Shown piece after piece: positions 1-7,956 of a DNA stretch of 64,000 nucleotides. This stretch comes from Chloroflexota bacterium (GTDB lineage: Bacteria; Chloroflexota; Anaerolineae; Anaerolineales; UBA4823): the NCBI GenBank assembly GCA_029265355.1, contig JAJUJL010000009.1, positions 108,724 through 172,723 on the forward strand, in the 5' to 3' direction. Each line of letters begins with the position of its first letter. The stretch's first letter is position 1. The translations under genes were made by a program, and so were the position numbers. The notes beneath the pieces were generated by a model. The model worked only from the letters and a program-made list of their open reading frames with translations, was not told where the DNA came from and made no database searches.

Positions 1-138
1 ACCCGATGGCCCAAGCAGCGAAAAAAATTCGCCATGCCGAATCTGCAAGCTCACATGGTCGACCGCGGTCACTTCGTTGCCTTCAGGTGTGGCAAAGCGC
101 TTGACCACATCCACAAGTTCGATGACGAATTCGCTCAT
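1..138 (-). CDS. ABC transporter ATP-binding protein, N-terminal fragment (runs off the left edge)
   Basis: The first 46 residues of an ABC ATPase are visible, starting at ATG 138 and ending inside the Walker A motif (EFFSLLGPSG) at the window edge. The spacing from the start to Walker A and the LVDVVKRF...VDHVSLQI pattern match PotA/CysA-like importer ATPases. It follows the aminotransferase gene by about 21 bases on the same strand, so it is probably the last visible member of the polyamine operon. It is a second ATPase in addition to the complete one at 3984-5027, suggesting that another importer begins just outside the window. Substrate cannot be told from this fragment. Confidence 0.85.
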   Translation of the reverse strand, partial: MSEFVIELVDVVKRFATPEGNEVTAVDHVSLQIRHGEFFSLLGPSG

Positions 139-159
139 TTTCTTCTCTGCTAAACAGTT

Positions 160-1533
160 CTAGTCCGCTGCAGGCTGCAGCACAGCATTGATCTCCATCA
201 GGGCGTCTTCGAGCCTGTCGACTACTGCGTCAAGTTGCTCATAGGTGATCACCAGCGGCGGCTCGATGCGGATGGTGTGCGCACTGGTAAGGGTGCCAGC
301 GACCAGTACCCCGCGCTTGAATAGACCGGCAGCAACTTTGTAACCCGTCTGTGAATCATGAAAATGCAAACCGATCAACAAACCTTTGCCGGTAACCCTG
401 GCAAAGATTTGGGGATATTGCTCCACCAGCTTCTGCAGCTTGGGCATCAGGTAATCGCCCTTTTGAGCCGCCACCTCCCACAGCCGGTCGCGCAAGGTGA
501 CATGAATGGCCGCGATGGCTGCGCTGCATGCCAACGCGCCGCCGCCGGTCGTTGTGGTGTGGATGAACGGGTTGGGCGTCATCATGCGCTGCCAGATCTC
601 CTCGGTGGAGCAGAAGGCGCTCACCGGCATGACACCGCCCCCCAATGATTTGGCTGCAGCCAGGATATCAGGCACAACGCCCCAATGCTCTACTCCCCAC
701 AATTTCCCGGTGCGCCCCATACCTGTTTGCACCTCGTCGGCAATGAGCAGGGCGCCGTAGTGCTGAGTGGCGGCGCGGATGCGCGGCCAAAAATCATCCG
801 GCGGTACAATTGCCCCAGCTTCGCCCTGGATCGGTTCCATTAACACGGCGGCAATTTCGACTCCCACGGTTTTACAGATCTCTAATTGTCGCTCCACCGC
901 GTCTGCGTCGCCGAAGGGCACGTGATAAACCGGCCCACCGTAAAGGATGCCTGCCGGCTGGCGATAGTCGGATTTGCCCATCATGCTCAAGGAGCCCATC
1001 GTCTTGCCGTGGAAACCTTTCAGCGCCGCGATAAACCCGGGCTTGCCTGTGTACATTTTTGCCAGCTTGATCGAGCCTTCGATCGCCTCGGTGCCGGAGG
1101 CGGCAAAAAACGAATATTTGATGTCTCCTGGGGTGATCTCCGCCATCAAGCGCGCCAGGACGCCGCGCAGCGGATCGATCAATTCCTGGCTCGGCATCGG
1201 CGTCCTTCCAAGCTGGGCGCGCACGGCATCGACGACTTCCGGATGACTCCACCCCAAGTCCATCATGCCATACCCGCCCAGGCAGTCGATGTACTCTCTT
1301 CCTAGTACATCCTGGAAAACAGCACCCCGCCCGGTCCACTCGGTAGCCGCCCAGTCGCCAGCCTCGGTCACCGATTTGCGATATCCTAGCCAGCCGCGGT
1401 TGAAATGTTCTGCGAAATTGTACTTTGACTCCTCAATGATCTGCTTGCCTTCCGCTGGTGAGACACTCGGCTGCCGGATTAATCCGAGCCAGCGCTCAGC
1501 GTAGGATTGAGCATCCTGTAGAGACTGCGGCAT
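160..1533 (-). CDS. patA: Putrescine aminotransferase-like class III aminotransferase
   Basis: A 457-residue PLP-dependent class III aminotransferase. It resembles E. coli PatA (YgjG) over its whole length: the N-terminal EHFNRGWLGYRKSV block, SGTEA at 146-150 for cofactor phosphate binding, DEVQTGMGRTGK from 266 and the Schiff-base lysine K295 in AAAKSLGGG, then TIRIEPPL near the C terminus. PatA moves the amino group of putrescine (or cadaverine) to 2-oxoglutarate, giving 4-aminobutanal and glutamate. The start at ATG 1533 has AAGGAAA upstream. It lies between an Lrp/AsnC regulator and a transporter ATPase and downstream of a YdcSTUV-like importer, which supports diamine catabolism. The exact amine preference is inferred. 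Confidence 0.88.
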   Translation of the reverse strand: MPQSLQDAQSYAERWLGLIRQPSVSPAEGKQIIEESKYNFAEHFNRGWLGYRKSVTEAGDWAATEWTGRGAVFQDVLGREYIDCLGGYGMMDLGWSHPEVVDAVRAQLGRTPMPSQELIDPLRGVLARLMAEITPGDIKYSFFAASGTEAIEGSIKLAKMYTGKPGFIAALKGFHGKTMGSLSMMGKSDYRQPAGILYGGPVYHVPFGDADAVERQLEICKTVGVEIAAVLMEPIQGEAGAIVPPDDFWPRIRAATQHYGALLIADEVQTGMGRTGKLWGVEHWGVVPDILAAAKSLGGGVMPVSAFCSTEEIWQRMMTPNPFIHTTTTGGGALACSAAIAAIHVTLRDRLWEVAAQKGDYLMPKLQKLVEQYPQIFARVTGKGLLIGLHFHDSQTGYKVAAGLFKRGVLVAGTLTSAHTIRIEPPLVITYEQLDAVVDRLEDALMEINAVLQPAAD

Positions 1534-1561
1534 AGGCGTTTCCTTTCAATTGAGTTGCCCG

Positions 1562-2050
1562 CTACTTATTATCAGCGGCTGGTTCGTCACGTGAGGTGAG
1601 CGGCACCCGCCATTGGTAGACATCTTTGAGCCGGATAGGCACGATGGAGGTGGTTGTTTTGCGCACACCTGGCAACTTACCGATGAACTCCGTAGCCAGG
1701 GCATACACCTCGCTGTTATCGCGCGCCACCACCTGCGCGCTGACATCTCGCTCGCCAATCGAGCAGGCGACATAGGTAACGTTTTCATGTTCAGCCAGGC
1801 GCCGGGCAACCTCATTGATCAACGCTGGCTCAACCTCGATAAACACATCGGCAACAATCGAATAGCCAAGCGCCTCCGGGTTGACCACGGCTGCAATCTT
1901 AATCACATCGCTTTGAATCAAACGCTCTATGCGGTAGCGCACAGAGCGTTCGGTGAGTCCAATCTGGCGCGCTATCTCGGACGCGGGTATGCGCCCATCA
2001 TCGAGCAGCAGGTTTATGATTTTGCGGTCAATTGTGTCGATTTTCGACAT
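1562..2050 (-). CDS. Lrp/AsnC family transcriptional regulator
   Basis: 162 residues with an AsnC-type N-terminal helix-turn-helix (about residues 6-50, DTIDRKIINLLLDDGRIPASEIA) and a C-terminal RAM/ligand domain (about 70-150, with ACSIGERDVSAQVVARDN). Length is typical of feast/famine regulators, which form octamers and sense amino acids or related small molecules. It sits inside the polyamine gene cluster between the last permease gene and the aminotransferase, 28 bases upstream of the latter, so local control of transport and catabolism is likely. A weak promoter of its own lies in the 73-base gap upstream (2083-2111). The effector is unknown; a diamine or an amino acid is a guess from context. 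Confidence 0.9.
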   Translation of the reverse strand: MSKIDTIDRKIINLLLDDGRIPASEIARQIGLTERSVRYRIERLIQSDVIKIAAVVNPEALGYSIVADVFIEVEPALINEVARRLAEHENVTYVACSIGERDVSAQVVARDNSEVYALATEFIGKLPGVRKTTTSIVPIRLKDVYQWRVPLTSRDEPAADNK

Positions 2051-2082
2051 TTATCAGCCCTCTATTTCCGATAACAACAATT

Positions 2083-2111
2083 ATATTAGCATTATTTTCC
2101 GAATACGTCAA
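2083..2111 (-). promoter_or_regulatory. Candidate promoter of the Lrp/AsnC regulator gene
   Basis: On the minus strand TTGACG (2111-2106) and TAATAT (2088-2083) are separated by 17 bases, just after the stop of the permease gene. Two TCGGAAA copies lie in direct orientation in the same gap, a possible autoregulatory site. The -10 element is a weak match, so confidence is low. Confidence 0.35.
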
Positions 2112-2123
2112 GGACACTGAGGA

Positions 2124-2927
2124 CTATTCATTGCTTTCCTGCGTCAGGCGATGGGCAATCACAATTGGGATGAACGTAATCAATATCACCACGATCGCCA
2201 CGACATTGGTCACCGGACGATCGCGTGGGCGCACCAGTTGGCTGAAAATCCAGATCGGCAACGTTGACTGTTGGCCAGCGGTAAATGTGGTCACAATCAC
2301 TTCATCGAATGAAAGCGCAAATGCCAGCATGCCCCCCGCCAGCAGCGCTGAGGCGATATTGGGAAATATGACATAACGAAAAGTCTGCCATCCATTGGCG
2401 CCCAGATCCATGGAGGCTTCAACCTGGGAGTTTCCAAAGCGTCGCAAACGGGCCACAACATTGTTGTAGACCACAACCACACAAAAGGTTGCGTGTCCAA
2501 TGACAATCGTCCAAAAGCTGAACGGTATATTCCCCAGGCTTATCGCCGAGCGCAACGCGATTCCCGTTACGATTCCGGGAAGCGCCAGAGGCAGGAGCAA
2601 CAAAAATGATACCGCTTCCTTGCCAAAAAAGCGGCTGCGGGCTACCGCGGCTGCCGCCAGCGTCCCCAGCACCAATGCTGCCAGGGTAGCAATGCCTGCG
2701 ACACGCAGCGATAGCTGCAACGCCTGCCAAAAATCCGTGCGCCCCATGGTGATGCCGATCCATCTCAAAGTCAAGCCAGGTGGGGGAAAGCTGTAAGTGG
2801 CTTCTTCCGTCGTAAAGGCATACAACAAGATGATCAAGACCGGCACGTGCAGAAAGAGCAGGGCAATCCAGGCGCCAAGAGCGACAGGCAACGGTGCAGT
2901 GTTGCCACCGGTCGACGATTTTTTCAT
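2124..2927 (-). CDS. ydcV: Polyamine-type ABC transporter permease (YdcV/PotC-like)
   Basis: 267 residues with about six hydrophobic membrane segments and the EAA loop at about residues 170-190 ([14 protein letters not shown]), which docks onto the ATPase. It belongs to the PotC/YdcV branch of binding-protein-dependent permeases. The start ATG 2927 is preceded by GAGG. It lies 15 bases after the stop of the sister permease, as in E. coli ydcSTUV. It would form the membrane channel with YdcU and move the substrate delivered by the YdcS-like lipoprotein. The subfamily call rests on gene order and on the strong YdcS resemblance of the binding protein. Confidence 0.85.
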   Translation of the reverse strand: MKKSSTGGNTAPLPVALGAWIALLFLHVPVLIILLYAFTTEEATYSFPPPGLTLRWIGITMGRTDFWQALQLSLRVAGIATLAALVLGTLAAAAVARSRFFGKEAVSFLLLLPLALPGIVTGIALRSAISLGNIPFSFWTIVIGHATFCVVVVYNNVVARLRRFGNSQVEASMDLGANGWQTFRYVIFPNIASALLAGGMLAFALSFDEVIVTTFTAGQQSTLPIWIFSQLVRPRDRPVTNVVAIVVILITFIPIVIAHRLTQESNE

Positions 2928-2942
2928 GCCACGCTCCTCAGT

Positions 2943-3884
2943 CTACAAAGCTTCAAAAGCGCCCAGCTTACGGGCGATCAACAAGTAAACGATCATGATG
3001 ACGATCGGGATCATCGTGAATGCTGCCGCCAGAGGAATATTGCCTGAAGTGCCCTGGTGGGAAAGCACAACCTGACCGATAAAAAAACTGGAATTACCCA
3101 GAACAGACGGCACGATGAAATCTCCCAGGGTCAATGAAAAGGTGAATATCGATCCCGCCACAACGCCTGGAAATGACAGCGGTAAGATCACATTCCAAGC
3201 AGTTTGCAGCGGTTTTGCTCCCAGGTCGCTGGAGGCTTCGAGCAGCGATCTTGGCACCCGTTCCAGGGCAGCGTGAATAGGTAAAATCATATAAGGCAAC
3301 CAGACATAGGTGAAGACAACAAAAATTCCGATCGGAGAAAGCGAGAGGGAAGACCCCCCAATCACCGGATTGGAGAGCAAGGCATCCAAAAGTCCCTGCG
3401 CGCCAGCGTGGCTGATGAACCAGGAAAGGATACCCTCTTTCGCCAGGATTAATTTCCAGGCGTAAACCCGCACCAGGTAGCTCGACCACAGCGGCAGCAG
3501 AACCGCCAGGTAGAGCAAGCCTTTCTGTCTTTTCGAGGCATAACGGCTCATGTAATAGGACAGCGGGAAGGCCAGGATAATCGTCGCCAGTGTGACGGCC
3601 AGCGCCATGCCCGCCGTGCGAAAGACAATGTCCATATTGGATGGCGTGAAAAGCTGTTGGTAGGTGGACAGAGTGAATCGACGCACCACCAAACCCGTGA
3701 AACCATCCAGGTAAAAGAAGCTGTTCAGCAGCAATGTTGCCAGCGAGCCCAGGTACACGCCCCCCATCCATAACATCGGAGGTCCCAGCAGCAGTGCAAG
3801 CAGCAAGCGCGGCCGTAAGTAAAGGTAAGTCGATAGACGCGAAACCCAATCGGGCTTAGCATGCAAACCAGACGTTGAGCTCAT
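2943..3884 (-). CDS. ydcU: Polyamine-type ABC transporter permease (YdcU/PotB-like)
   Basis: 313 residues, with a short cytoplasmic N terminus, about six membrane segments and the EAA loop at 216-235 (EASSDLGAKPLQTAW). This is the PotB/YdcU-type inner-membrane permease, partner of the next gene. Length and segment layout match the family. About 100 non-coding bases separate it from the upstream ATPase gene, and no clear terminator is seen there. The start at ATG 3884 has a poor ribosome-binding site, so a nearby downstream start cannot be excluded. Confidence 0.85.
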   Translation of the reverse strand: MSSTSGLHAKPDWVSRLSTYLYLRPRLLLALLLGPPMLWMGGVYLGSLATLLLNSFFYLDGFTGLVVRRFTLSTYQQLFTPSNMDIVFRTAGMALAVTLATIILAFPLSYYMSRYASKRQKGLLYLAVLLPLWSSYLVRVYAWKLILAKEGILSWFISHAGAQGLLDALLSNPVIGGSSLSLSPIGIFVVFTYVWLPYMILPIHAALERVPRSLLEASSDLGAKPLQTAWNVILPLSFPGVVAGSIFTFSLTLGDFIVPSVLGNSSFFIGQVVLSHQGTSGNIPLAAAFTMIPIVIMIVYLLIARKLGAFEAL

Positions 3885-3983
3885 CCAACATTCACCATTC
3901 GCCTTTGCCAGGCTGTGATGCGTCCCAAGCCAGGCAGCCTCCGGGAAAGCTCTGGCGCTGCCTGGCTCAGATCGCCCATTGAG

Positions 3984-5027
3984 TCAATCAGAGGCTGACA
4001 GCTCCTGATTGTGTTCGCGCTTCCAAATCAAGCGCACACGCTGACCTCGAACTGCCATCACATCCATTGAGCTTGTGTGCAGATTCTGCTGAGCCACAAC
4101 CAAATCCACACCGATATCTAACGCCACCAGGTAACGGGTGTACAAGCCCAGGTAGATCACGTCTCTCACCACCCCATCCACTGCGATCTCATCTAACTCT
4201 GCACAAGCTTCCAATGCAGCCAGGTGGATCTTTTCCGGTCGAATGGAGAAAGCGGCGGGCGATCCGGTCAATGCCTGGGCGACTTCCCCACTCACCAGGT
4301 TGGAGATCCCTACAAAGCTGGCGACAAAGGGTGTTGCTGGGTGTTCATACACTTCTGCTGGTGTGCCCACCTGCTCCACTTTGCCCAGGTTAAATACAGC
4401 CAGGCGATCGCTCATCGTCAAGGCTTCTTCCTGGTCATGGGTGACATACACAAACGTGATGCCGACCCGCTGCTGGATTGCTTTCAGTTCGAGCTGCATT
4501 TGCTGGCGCAACTTGAGATCCAGGGCACCCAGCGGCTCGTCCAGGAGCAGCACGCGTGGGTTGTTGATGATGGCACGCGCCAAGGCCACCCGCTGGCGTT
4601 GCCCGCCGGAGAGTTGGGAAGGCTTTCGCCGCTCCAGACCCTGCAGGCGTACCAGCTCCAGCATCTCCGCCACGCGCCGTTGACGCTCGGCAACCGGCAC
4701 CTTCTTGATCATCAAACCATAGGCGATGTTATCACCCACGGTCATGTGTGGAAAGAGAGCATAATCCTGAAATACAGTATTCACTGAGCGCTCGTATGGC
4801 GGCAACGCCGATACATCTTGCCCGTGAAGCAAAATCATTCCTGCGTCGGGCCGCTCGAATCCTGCAATCATGCGCAAGCAAGTGGTTTTTCCGGATCCGG
4901 ATGGCCCAAGCATCGTAAAAAATTCGCCATCCAGTATGGACAGGTTGACACCATCCACAGCACGCACATCGCCAAAAGCGCGGCTGACCGAGCGCAGTTC
5001 AACCGCAGGAATGCCTGCATACGCCAT
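3984..5027 (-). CDS. ydcT: Polyamine-type ABC transporter ATP-binding protein (YdcT/PotA-like)
   Basis: 347 residues. Walker A GPSGSGKT is at 41-48, the signature [14 protein letters not shown] starts at 139, Walker B with DEP is at 163-165, and the switch histidine lies in YVTHDQEEA. The C-terminal third is the regulatory TOBE-type domain of PotA/MalK-like ATPases (SIRPEKIHL). It powers the YdcUV channel. The gene begins 3 bases after the ydcS stop, so the two are translationally linked. Full length, with nothing missing. Confidence 0.9.
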   Translation of the reverse strand: MAYAGIPAVELRSVSRAFGDVRAVDGVNLSILDGEFFTMLGPSGSGKTTCLRMIAGFERPDAGMILLHGQDVSALPPYERSVNTVFQDYALFPHMTVGDNIAYGLMIKKVPVAERQRRVAEMLELVRLQGLERRKPSQLSGGQRQRVALARAIINNPRVLLLDEPLGALDLKLRQQMQLELKAIQQRVGITFVYVTHDQEEALTMSDRLAVFNLGKVEQVGTPAEVYEHPATPFVASFVGISNLVSGEVAQALTGSPAAFSIRPEKIHLAALEACAELDEIAVDGVVRDVIYLGLYTRYLVALDIGVDLVVAQQNLHTSSMDVMAVRGQRVRLIWKREHNQELSASD

Positions 5028-5030
5028 AGA

Positions 5031-6224
5031 TCAGCGTCCACCGATGACTGCGATATATGCCGTAGTCCATTCGTGGTACGGAACGCACTCTTGCCGGCCA
5101 TCGCCGCAGTCGGTTGTGGGTGTTTTCCAGAAAGCGATCTTCTCGAAGTTGTTGAAACCGTTGGTTTCGCAACCAGTATCGGTCAGCAATGCATTTCCCG
5201 TGCAAGCTTCTGGAACTGCTGGCACCGAGCCAAACCAGGCCGCCAGGTCGCCTTGCAACTTGGGATTCAGCGAGTGCTCCAGCCACTTGTACGCGCAGTT
5301 CGGGTGAGGCGCATCCACATGCATCATGGTGGTATCTGCCCAGCCGGTCGCGCCTTCAACGGGCACCACACTGGCGATCGGTTGACCTTCTAATTGCAGC
5401 AGGTTCACCTGGAAAGGCCAGGAAGAGGAAGCCACCACTCCCTCGTTTTTGAAATCATCCATCTGGATAAAAGCATCGTGCCAGTAGCGCCCGATCAGGG
5501 TGCGCTGCTGGCGGAGCAGGTCAATCGCTGCATTGAACTGGTCTCGGGTCAGTGCATACGGGTCTTTGATACCTAGCTCCGGCTTATGATGCTTGAGGTA
5601 CAGCGCTGCATCGGCGATGTAGATCGCCCCATCATAGGCCTGCACACGTCCCTTGTTCGACTGCCCATCTGGCAGGGTCTGCTCTTCGAAAACGACGCTC
5701 CAACTGGTTGGCGGTGTGCTGCCAAATACCTCTGTGTTGTACATCAGTACGTTCGGGCCCCATTGATAAGGCACGCCATAGTGCTTGCCATTCACCGTAT
5801 GCCAGGGAGCATTTTTCAAACGTTCATCCACTTTGCTCCAGGAAGGGATCAAATTGATGTTGATCTCCTGGATCTTGCCTGCCGCAATCAATCGATTGCT
5901 GGCATCGCCCGAAGCTGTCACCAAGTCGAACCCTCCTTCATTCATCAGCGCCACCATCTCGTCCGATGTGGCAGCCACCTTCACCGTCACTTTACAATTC
6001 GTCGCCTGTTCGAAATCCGTCACCCAATCATAATTGGGATCAGTCTCGCCCCGTTCGATATAGCCAGCCCAGGCAACGATGGAGACCTCCCCCTCGCCAT
6101 CTCCGATGGATTGCATCGGTCCGCCCTCGGTTGGCTGCGCCTGTCCCCCCGCGCAAGCACTGAGAAATGCACTAAATATCAACAATACAGCAAATACCTT
6201 TGTTACGACCGACTTGGCTTTCAC
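5031..6224 (-). CDS. ydcS: YdcS-like polyamine-type substrate-binding lipoprotein
   Basis: 397 residues from a GTG start at 6224, chosen because AAAGGAGAG lies 5-10 bases upstream and because the longer in-frame ATG at 6341 would lie inside the promoter's -35 box. A lipoprotein signal (FAVLLIFSAFLSAC) places the mature protein on the outer face of the membrane. The body matches E. coli YdcS closely, for example WAGYIERG, ATSDEMVALM, DLVTASGDAS, PYQWGPNVLMYNT, DFKNEGVVASSSWP and CETNGFN. YdcS belongs to the PotD/PotF fold that captures putrescine- or spermidine-like amines. The adjacent putrescine aminotransferase supports an amine ligand, but the true ligand of this family is not settled. Confidence 0.9.
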   Translation of the reverse strand: MKAKSVVTKVFAVLLIFSAFLSACAGGQAQPTEGGPMQSIGDGEGEVSIVAWAGYIERGETDPNYDWVTDFEQATNCKVTVKVAATSDEMVALMNEGGFDLVTASGDASNRLIAAGKIQEININLIPSWSKVDERLKNAPWHTVNGKHYGVPYQWGPNVLMYNTEVFGSTPPTSWSVVFEEQTLPDGQSNKGRVQAYDGAIYIADAALYLKHHKPELGIKDPYALTRDQFNAAIDLLRQQRTLIGRYWHDAFIQMDDFKNEGVVASSSWPFQVNLLQLEGQPIASVVPVEGATGWADTTMMHVDAPHPNCAYKWLEHSLNPKLQGDLAAWFGSVPAVPEACTGNALLTDTGCETNGFNNFEKIAFWKTPTTDCGDGRQECVPYHEWTTAYIAVIGGR

Positions 6225-6313
6225 AGCTTCTCTCCTTTGGCATGATACAGGTTTACGGGCAATCACCAGCATGCAGTCACCGCACTGCATACCGAATCCC
6301 GCGATATGGAGAA

Positions 6314-6341
6314 AGTATAGTAAATATATACAAATTGTCAA
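6314..6341 (-). promoter_or_regulatory. Sigma-70-type promoter of the ydcSTUV operon
   Basis: On the minus strand a perfect TTGACA (6341-6336) and TATACT (6319-6314) are separated by 16 bases, in very AT-rich DNA. The predicted transcript starts about 80 bases before the GTG start of ydcS. The box placement supports the short ydcS start. Confidence 0.7.
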
Positions 6342-6640
6342 GGTACAAAGGTAAGATTACGACAATCATTTTTTATAAATTGTAAGAATTTAACAATCCA
6401 ATGATCTAATTTCACCGATCCTCACAGAAAGAGTAGACCGCCGGAAGCCTCATCCGCTTGCGGGCAGGCGACATTCCTGCTTTCGTTATCTGCCAGCCAA
6501 TCTAATATGGGGATGTGCACGAATTTACCACAGTCAATCCAAAAATTACGTTAACATATAAATTAGCATGATATCTGTAACAAATCTGAGGGCGCCTCGT
6601 TATACCGGTTAACAAAATTGTTAGGTTTGTTTCGGACTTC
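6342..6640. other. Gene-free stretch upstream of the riboswitch
   Basis: About 300 bases with no convincing open reading frame. The left part is AT-rich and flanks the ydcS promoter. The middle (about 6435-6500) is GC-rich and has short self-complementary runs but no fold I can name. A promoter for the riboswitch transcript should lie near 6560-6630, but no pair of good -35 and -10 boxes stands out. Confidence 0.5.
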
Positions 6641-6724
6641 CCTACCGACAAAGGCAAACCCACCGTGAGGTGGGGACGCAAAGCAAAGGGTCTACTTCCG
6701 GGTAGACAGCCTGGCTGCCGAAGT
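6640..6724 (+). ncRNA. Cyclic di-GMP-I riboswitch (GEMM-I aptamer)
   Basis: The sequence carries the GEMM-I hallmarks in order. AAGGCAAACC is at 6651-6660, then a stem CCACC-GTGA-GGTGG closed by a GNRA tetraloop (6660-6673), then GGACGCAAAGC at 6674-6684, then a second hairpin GTCTAC-TTCCGG-GTAGAC (about 6690-6707) and the 3' strand AGCCTGGCTGCCGAA (6708-6722). By alignment to the Vibrio Vc2 aptamer from memory, the residues that contact the ligand are kept: G20 is G6653, A47 is A6680 and C92 is C6718. G20, rather than A, argues for c-di-GMP instead of cGAMP. The 5' strand of P1 could be TTCGG at 6631-6635 and is the least certain part. Confidence 0.9.
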
Positions 6725-6753
6725 GAGCATCCTCGGCGGCTTTTTCTTTTTTT
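6714..6753 (+). terminator. Intrinsic terminator forming the riboswitch expression platform
   Basis: GCTGCCGA (6714-6721) pairs with TCGGCGGC (6733-6740), with one G-U pair and an 11-base loop, followed by TTTTTCTTTTTTT (6741-6753). The 5' arm is the same segment as the 3' strand of the aptamer's P1 helix, including the ligand-contacting C6718. The two structures exclude one another: ligand binding should break the terminator and let transcription continue, which makes this an ON switch. Confidence 0.85.
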
Positions 6754-6806
6754 CTGACCCAATCGGCGCAATTTCGCTAATTACCAAGATAGAAAGGATT
6801 TCATCG

Positions 6807-7529
6807 ATGAAAAAACTAACCGGTCCACTTGTCGCAGCCCTACTGCTTGGCCTGTTGACAGCGACCACCGTTCTGGCTGCTTCGTCCGTAATCTTGCGTG
6901 GGTATCAGGTTGATTTCATCGAAGTGGTAAAAGAAGGTGATAACACGACCTGGACTTACGCAATCACAGCCGATGGCGACGAACCCTATGGGCTCAGTCA
7001 CTGGACGCTGGACCTGGACCTGGCTTGTGGGTATAGCATCGTTGCCCCAGCCGAATCGCCTGCAGGCGAGAATAGCTACATCACTCCCTCTAGCTACGTG
7101 CCACAATCTGGCGCTTATGCAGGCATCGATATTTGCACCAGCGTATATAACTGCCAGGCCGCCTCATACAATATCGAATACGGTGTGGACGCCACCACCG
7201 GTATCAGCGGTATCAAGTTTCAGGAGCCAGATCCTGCACTTTCTGCGGGGAATCCGGGTACCCAAATCTTCCAAATCACCGTTGCCAACAGCAACCCACG
7301 CATCGGAGCCATTGACATCGCGATCAAAACTGGAGGCGGCAGCACAGGTTATGAGATTGGCACGATCGATGGGCCAGTGTGCTATCCAACTGCTCTAAAC
7401 CTGGCCAACCTCAGCGCTAGCGCCGATTCCAGCAGCCTGTTACTGACGATTATCCTATCCTCGGCTCTGGCCATCACCTGCACGCTTGCTTACTTTGCCT
7501 TGAGATTCAGGTTAGCGATCGCCATTTAG
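6807..7529 (+). CDS. Secreted protein with C-terminal membrane anchor, under c-di-GMP riboswitch control
   Basis: 240 residues from ATG 6807, preceded by AGAAAGGA. Residues 1-24 form a cleavable-looking signal peptide (ending TTVLA). The mature part is a Thr/Ser/Gly-rich, beta-looking domain with four cysteines at about 74, 110, 116 and 192, the last three of which could form disulfides outside the cell. Residues 210-234 are one hydrophobic helix followed by RFRLAIAI, so the protein is probably anchored to the cell surface by its C terminus. I do not recognise the domain. It follows the riboswitch terminator by about 50 bases with no other gene between, so it is almost certainly the regulated gene. 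Adhesion or matrix attachment would fit the c-di-GMP signal, but that is inference. Confidence 0.8.
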   Translation: MKKLTGPLVAALLLGLLTATTVLAASSVILRGYQVDFIEVVKEGDNTTWTYAITADGDEPYGLSHWTLDLDLACGYSIVAPAESPAGENSYITPSSYVPQSGAYAGIDICTSVYNCQAASYNIEYGVDATTGISGIKFQEPDPALSAGNPGTQIFQITVANSNPRIGAIDIAIKTGGGSTGYEIGTIDGPVCYPTALNLANLSASADSSSLLLTIILSSALAITCTLAYFALRFRLAIAI

Positions 7530-7956
7530 CTTGCCATTGCCTGTCCAGGTGATCAGCGCATCACTGCAACTCGATCACCGCAGCCTGCATTTGAACGGCT
7601 GCGGTCGTTGCTTTGCCCAGGTCTCGGGTCGCAAGGCGCAGCGATTCGCTCGCCTCTGCGTTTGACCAGAGCAAAGATAAAACATGCCCCTGGGCAAAAT
7701 AAAATTTACCCAGGGGCGCCTGATCCTTCAGGTAATGCAACATCCGTCCCGGATAGAACAATTTTAGATGAGATCGTTTGATCGCGCAAGCGCACCCTCC
7801 GGAATTTGCCAGGGCTTTCACAGGCAAAGGAGCTGATTCGCTATGAGACAGCCCTGTTGATACCTGCTACATAGCTCAGGAGGGAAATTAACAAACCCTA
7901 ATCCGAAATTTCAGAGATCTTGGTAAAATACATCCAACAATAGGAAGGTTTTTTTC
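7530..7956. repeat. Gene-free stretch with two perfect inverted repeats
   Basis: About 430 bases between two plus-strand genes. CCGCAGCC (7578-7585) and GGCTGCGG (7597-7604) form an 8-bp stem with an 11-base loop. GCCCCTGGG (7686-7694) and CCCAGGGGC (7709-7717) form a 9-bp stem with a 14-base AT-rich loop. Neither is followed by a clear T run. They may be factor-assisted 3' ends of the upstream gene or structural repeats. No credible gene is seen on either strand. Confidence 0.5.

Noticed and set aside
872..1339. 155-residue frame inside the aminotransferase gene and other long shadow frames (for example 4224-4787, 15004-15780, 31993-33293)
   Set aside because: They overlap genes with clear catalytic motifs, have no motifs of their own and show the Arg/Pro/His/Ala-rich composition of antisense or shifted frames in GC-rich genes.
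6225..6341. Longer N terminus of the YdcS-like protein starting at ATG 6341
   Set aside because: That ATG lies in the -35 box, whereas the GTG at 6224 has a strong ribosome-binding site and opens straight into a lipoprotein signal.
6651..6724. cGAMP-type (GEMM-Ib) riboswitch
   Set aside because: The residue aligned with Vc2 G20 is G6653, not A, so c-di-GMP is the expected ligand. The alignment was done by eye.
7561..7827. 88-codon frame on the minus strand in the gene-free stretch
   Set aside because: It starts with TTG with no ribosome-binding site, contains two perfect inverted repeats, has no recognisable motif and would be the only gene opposite to its surroundings.
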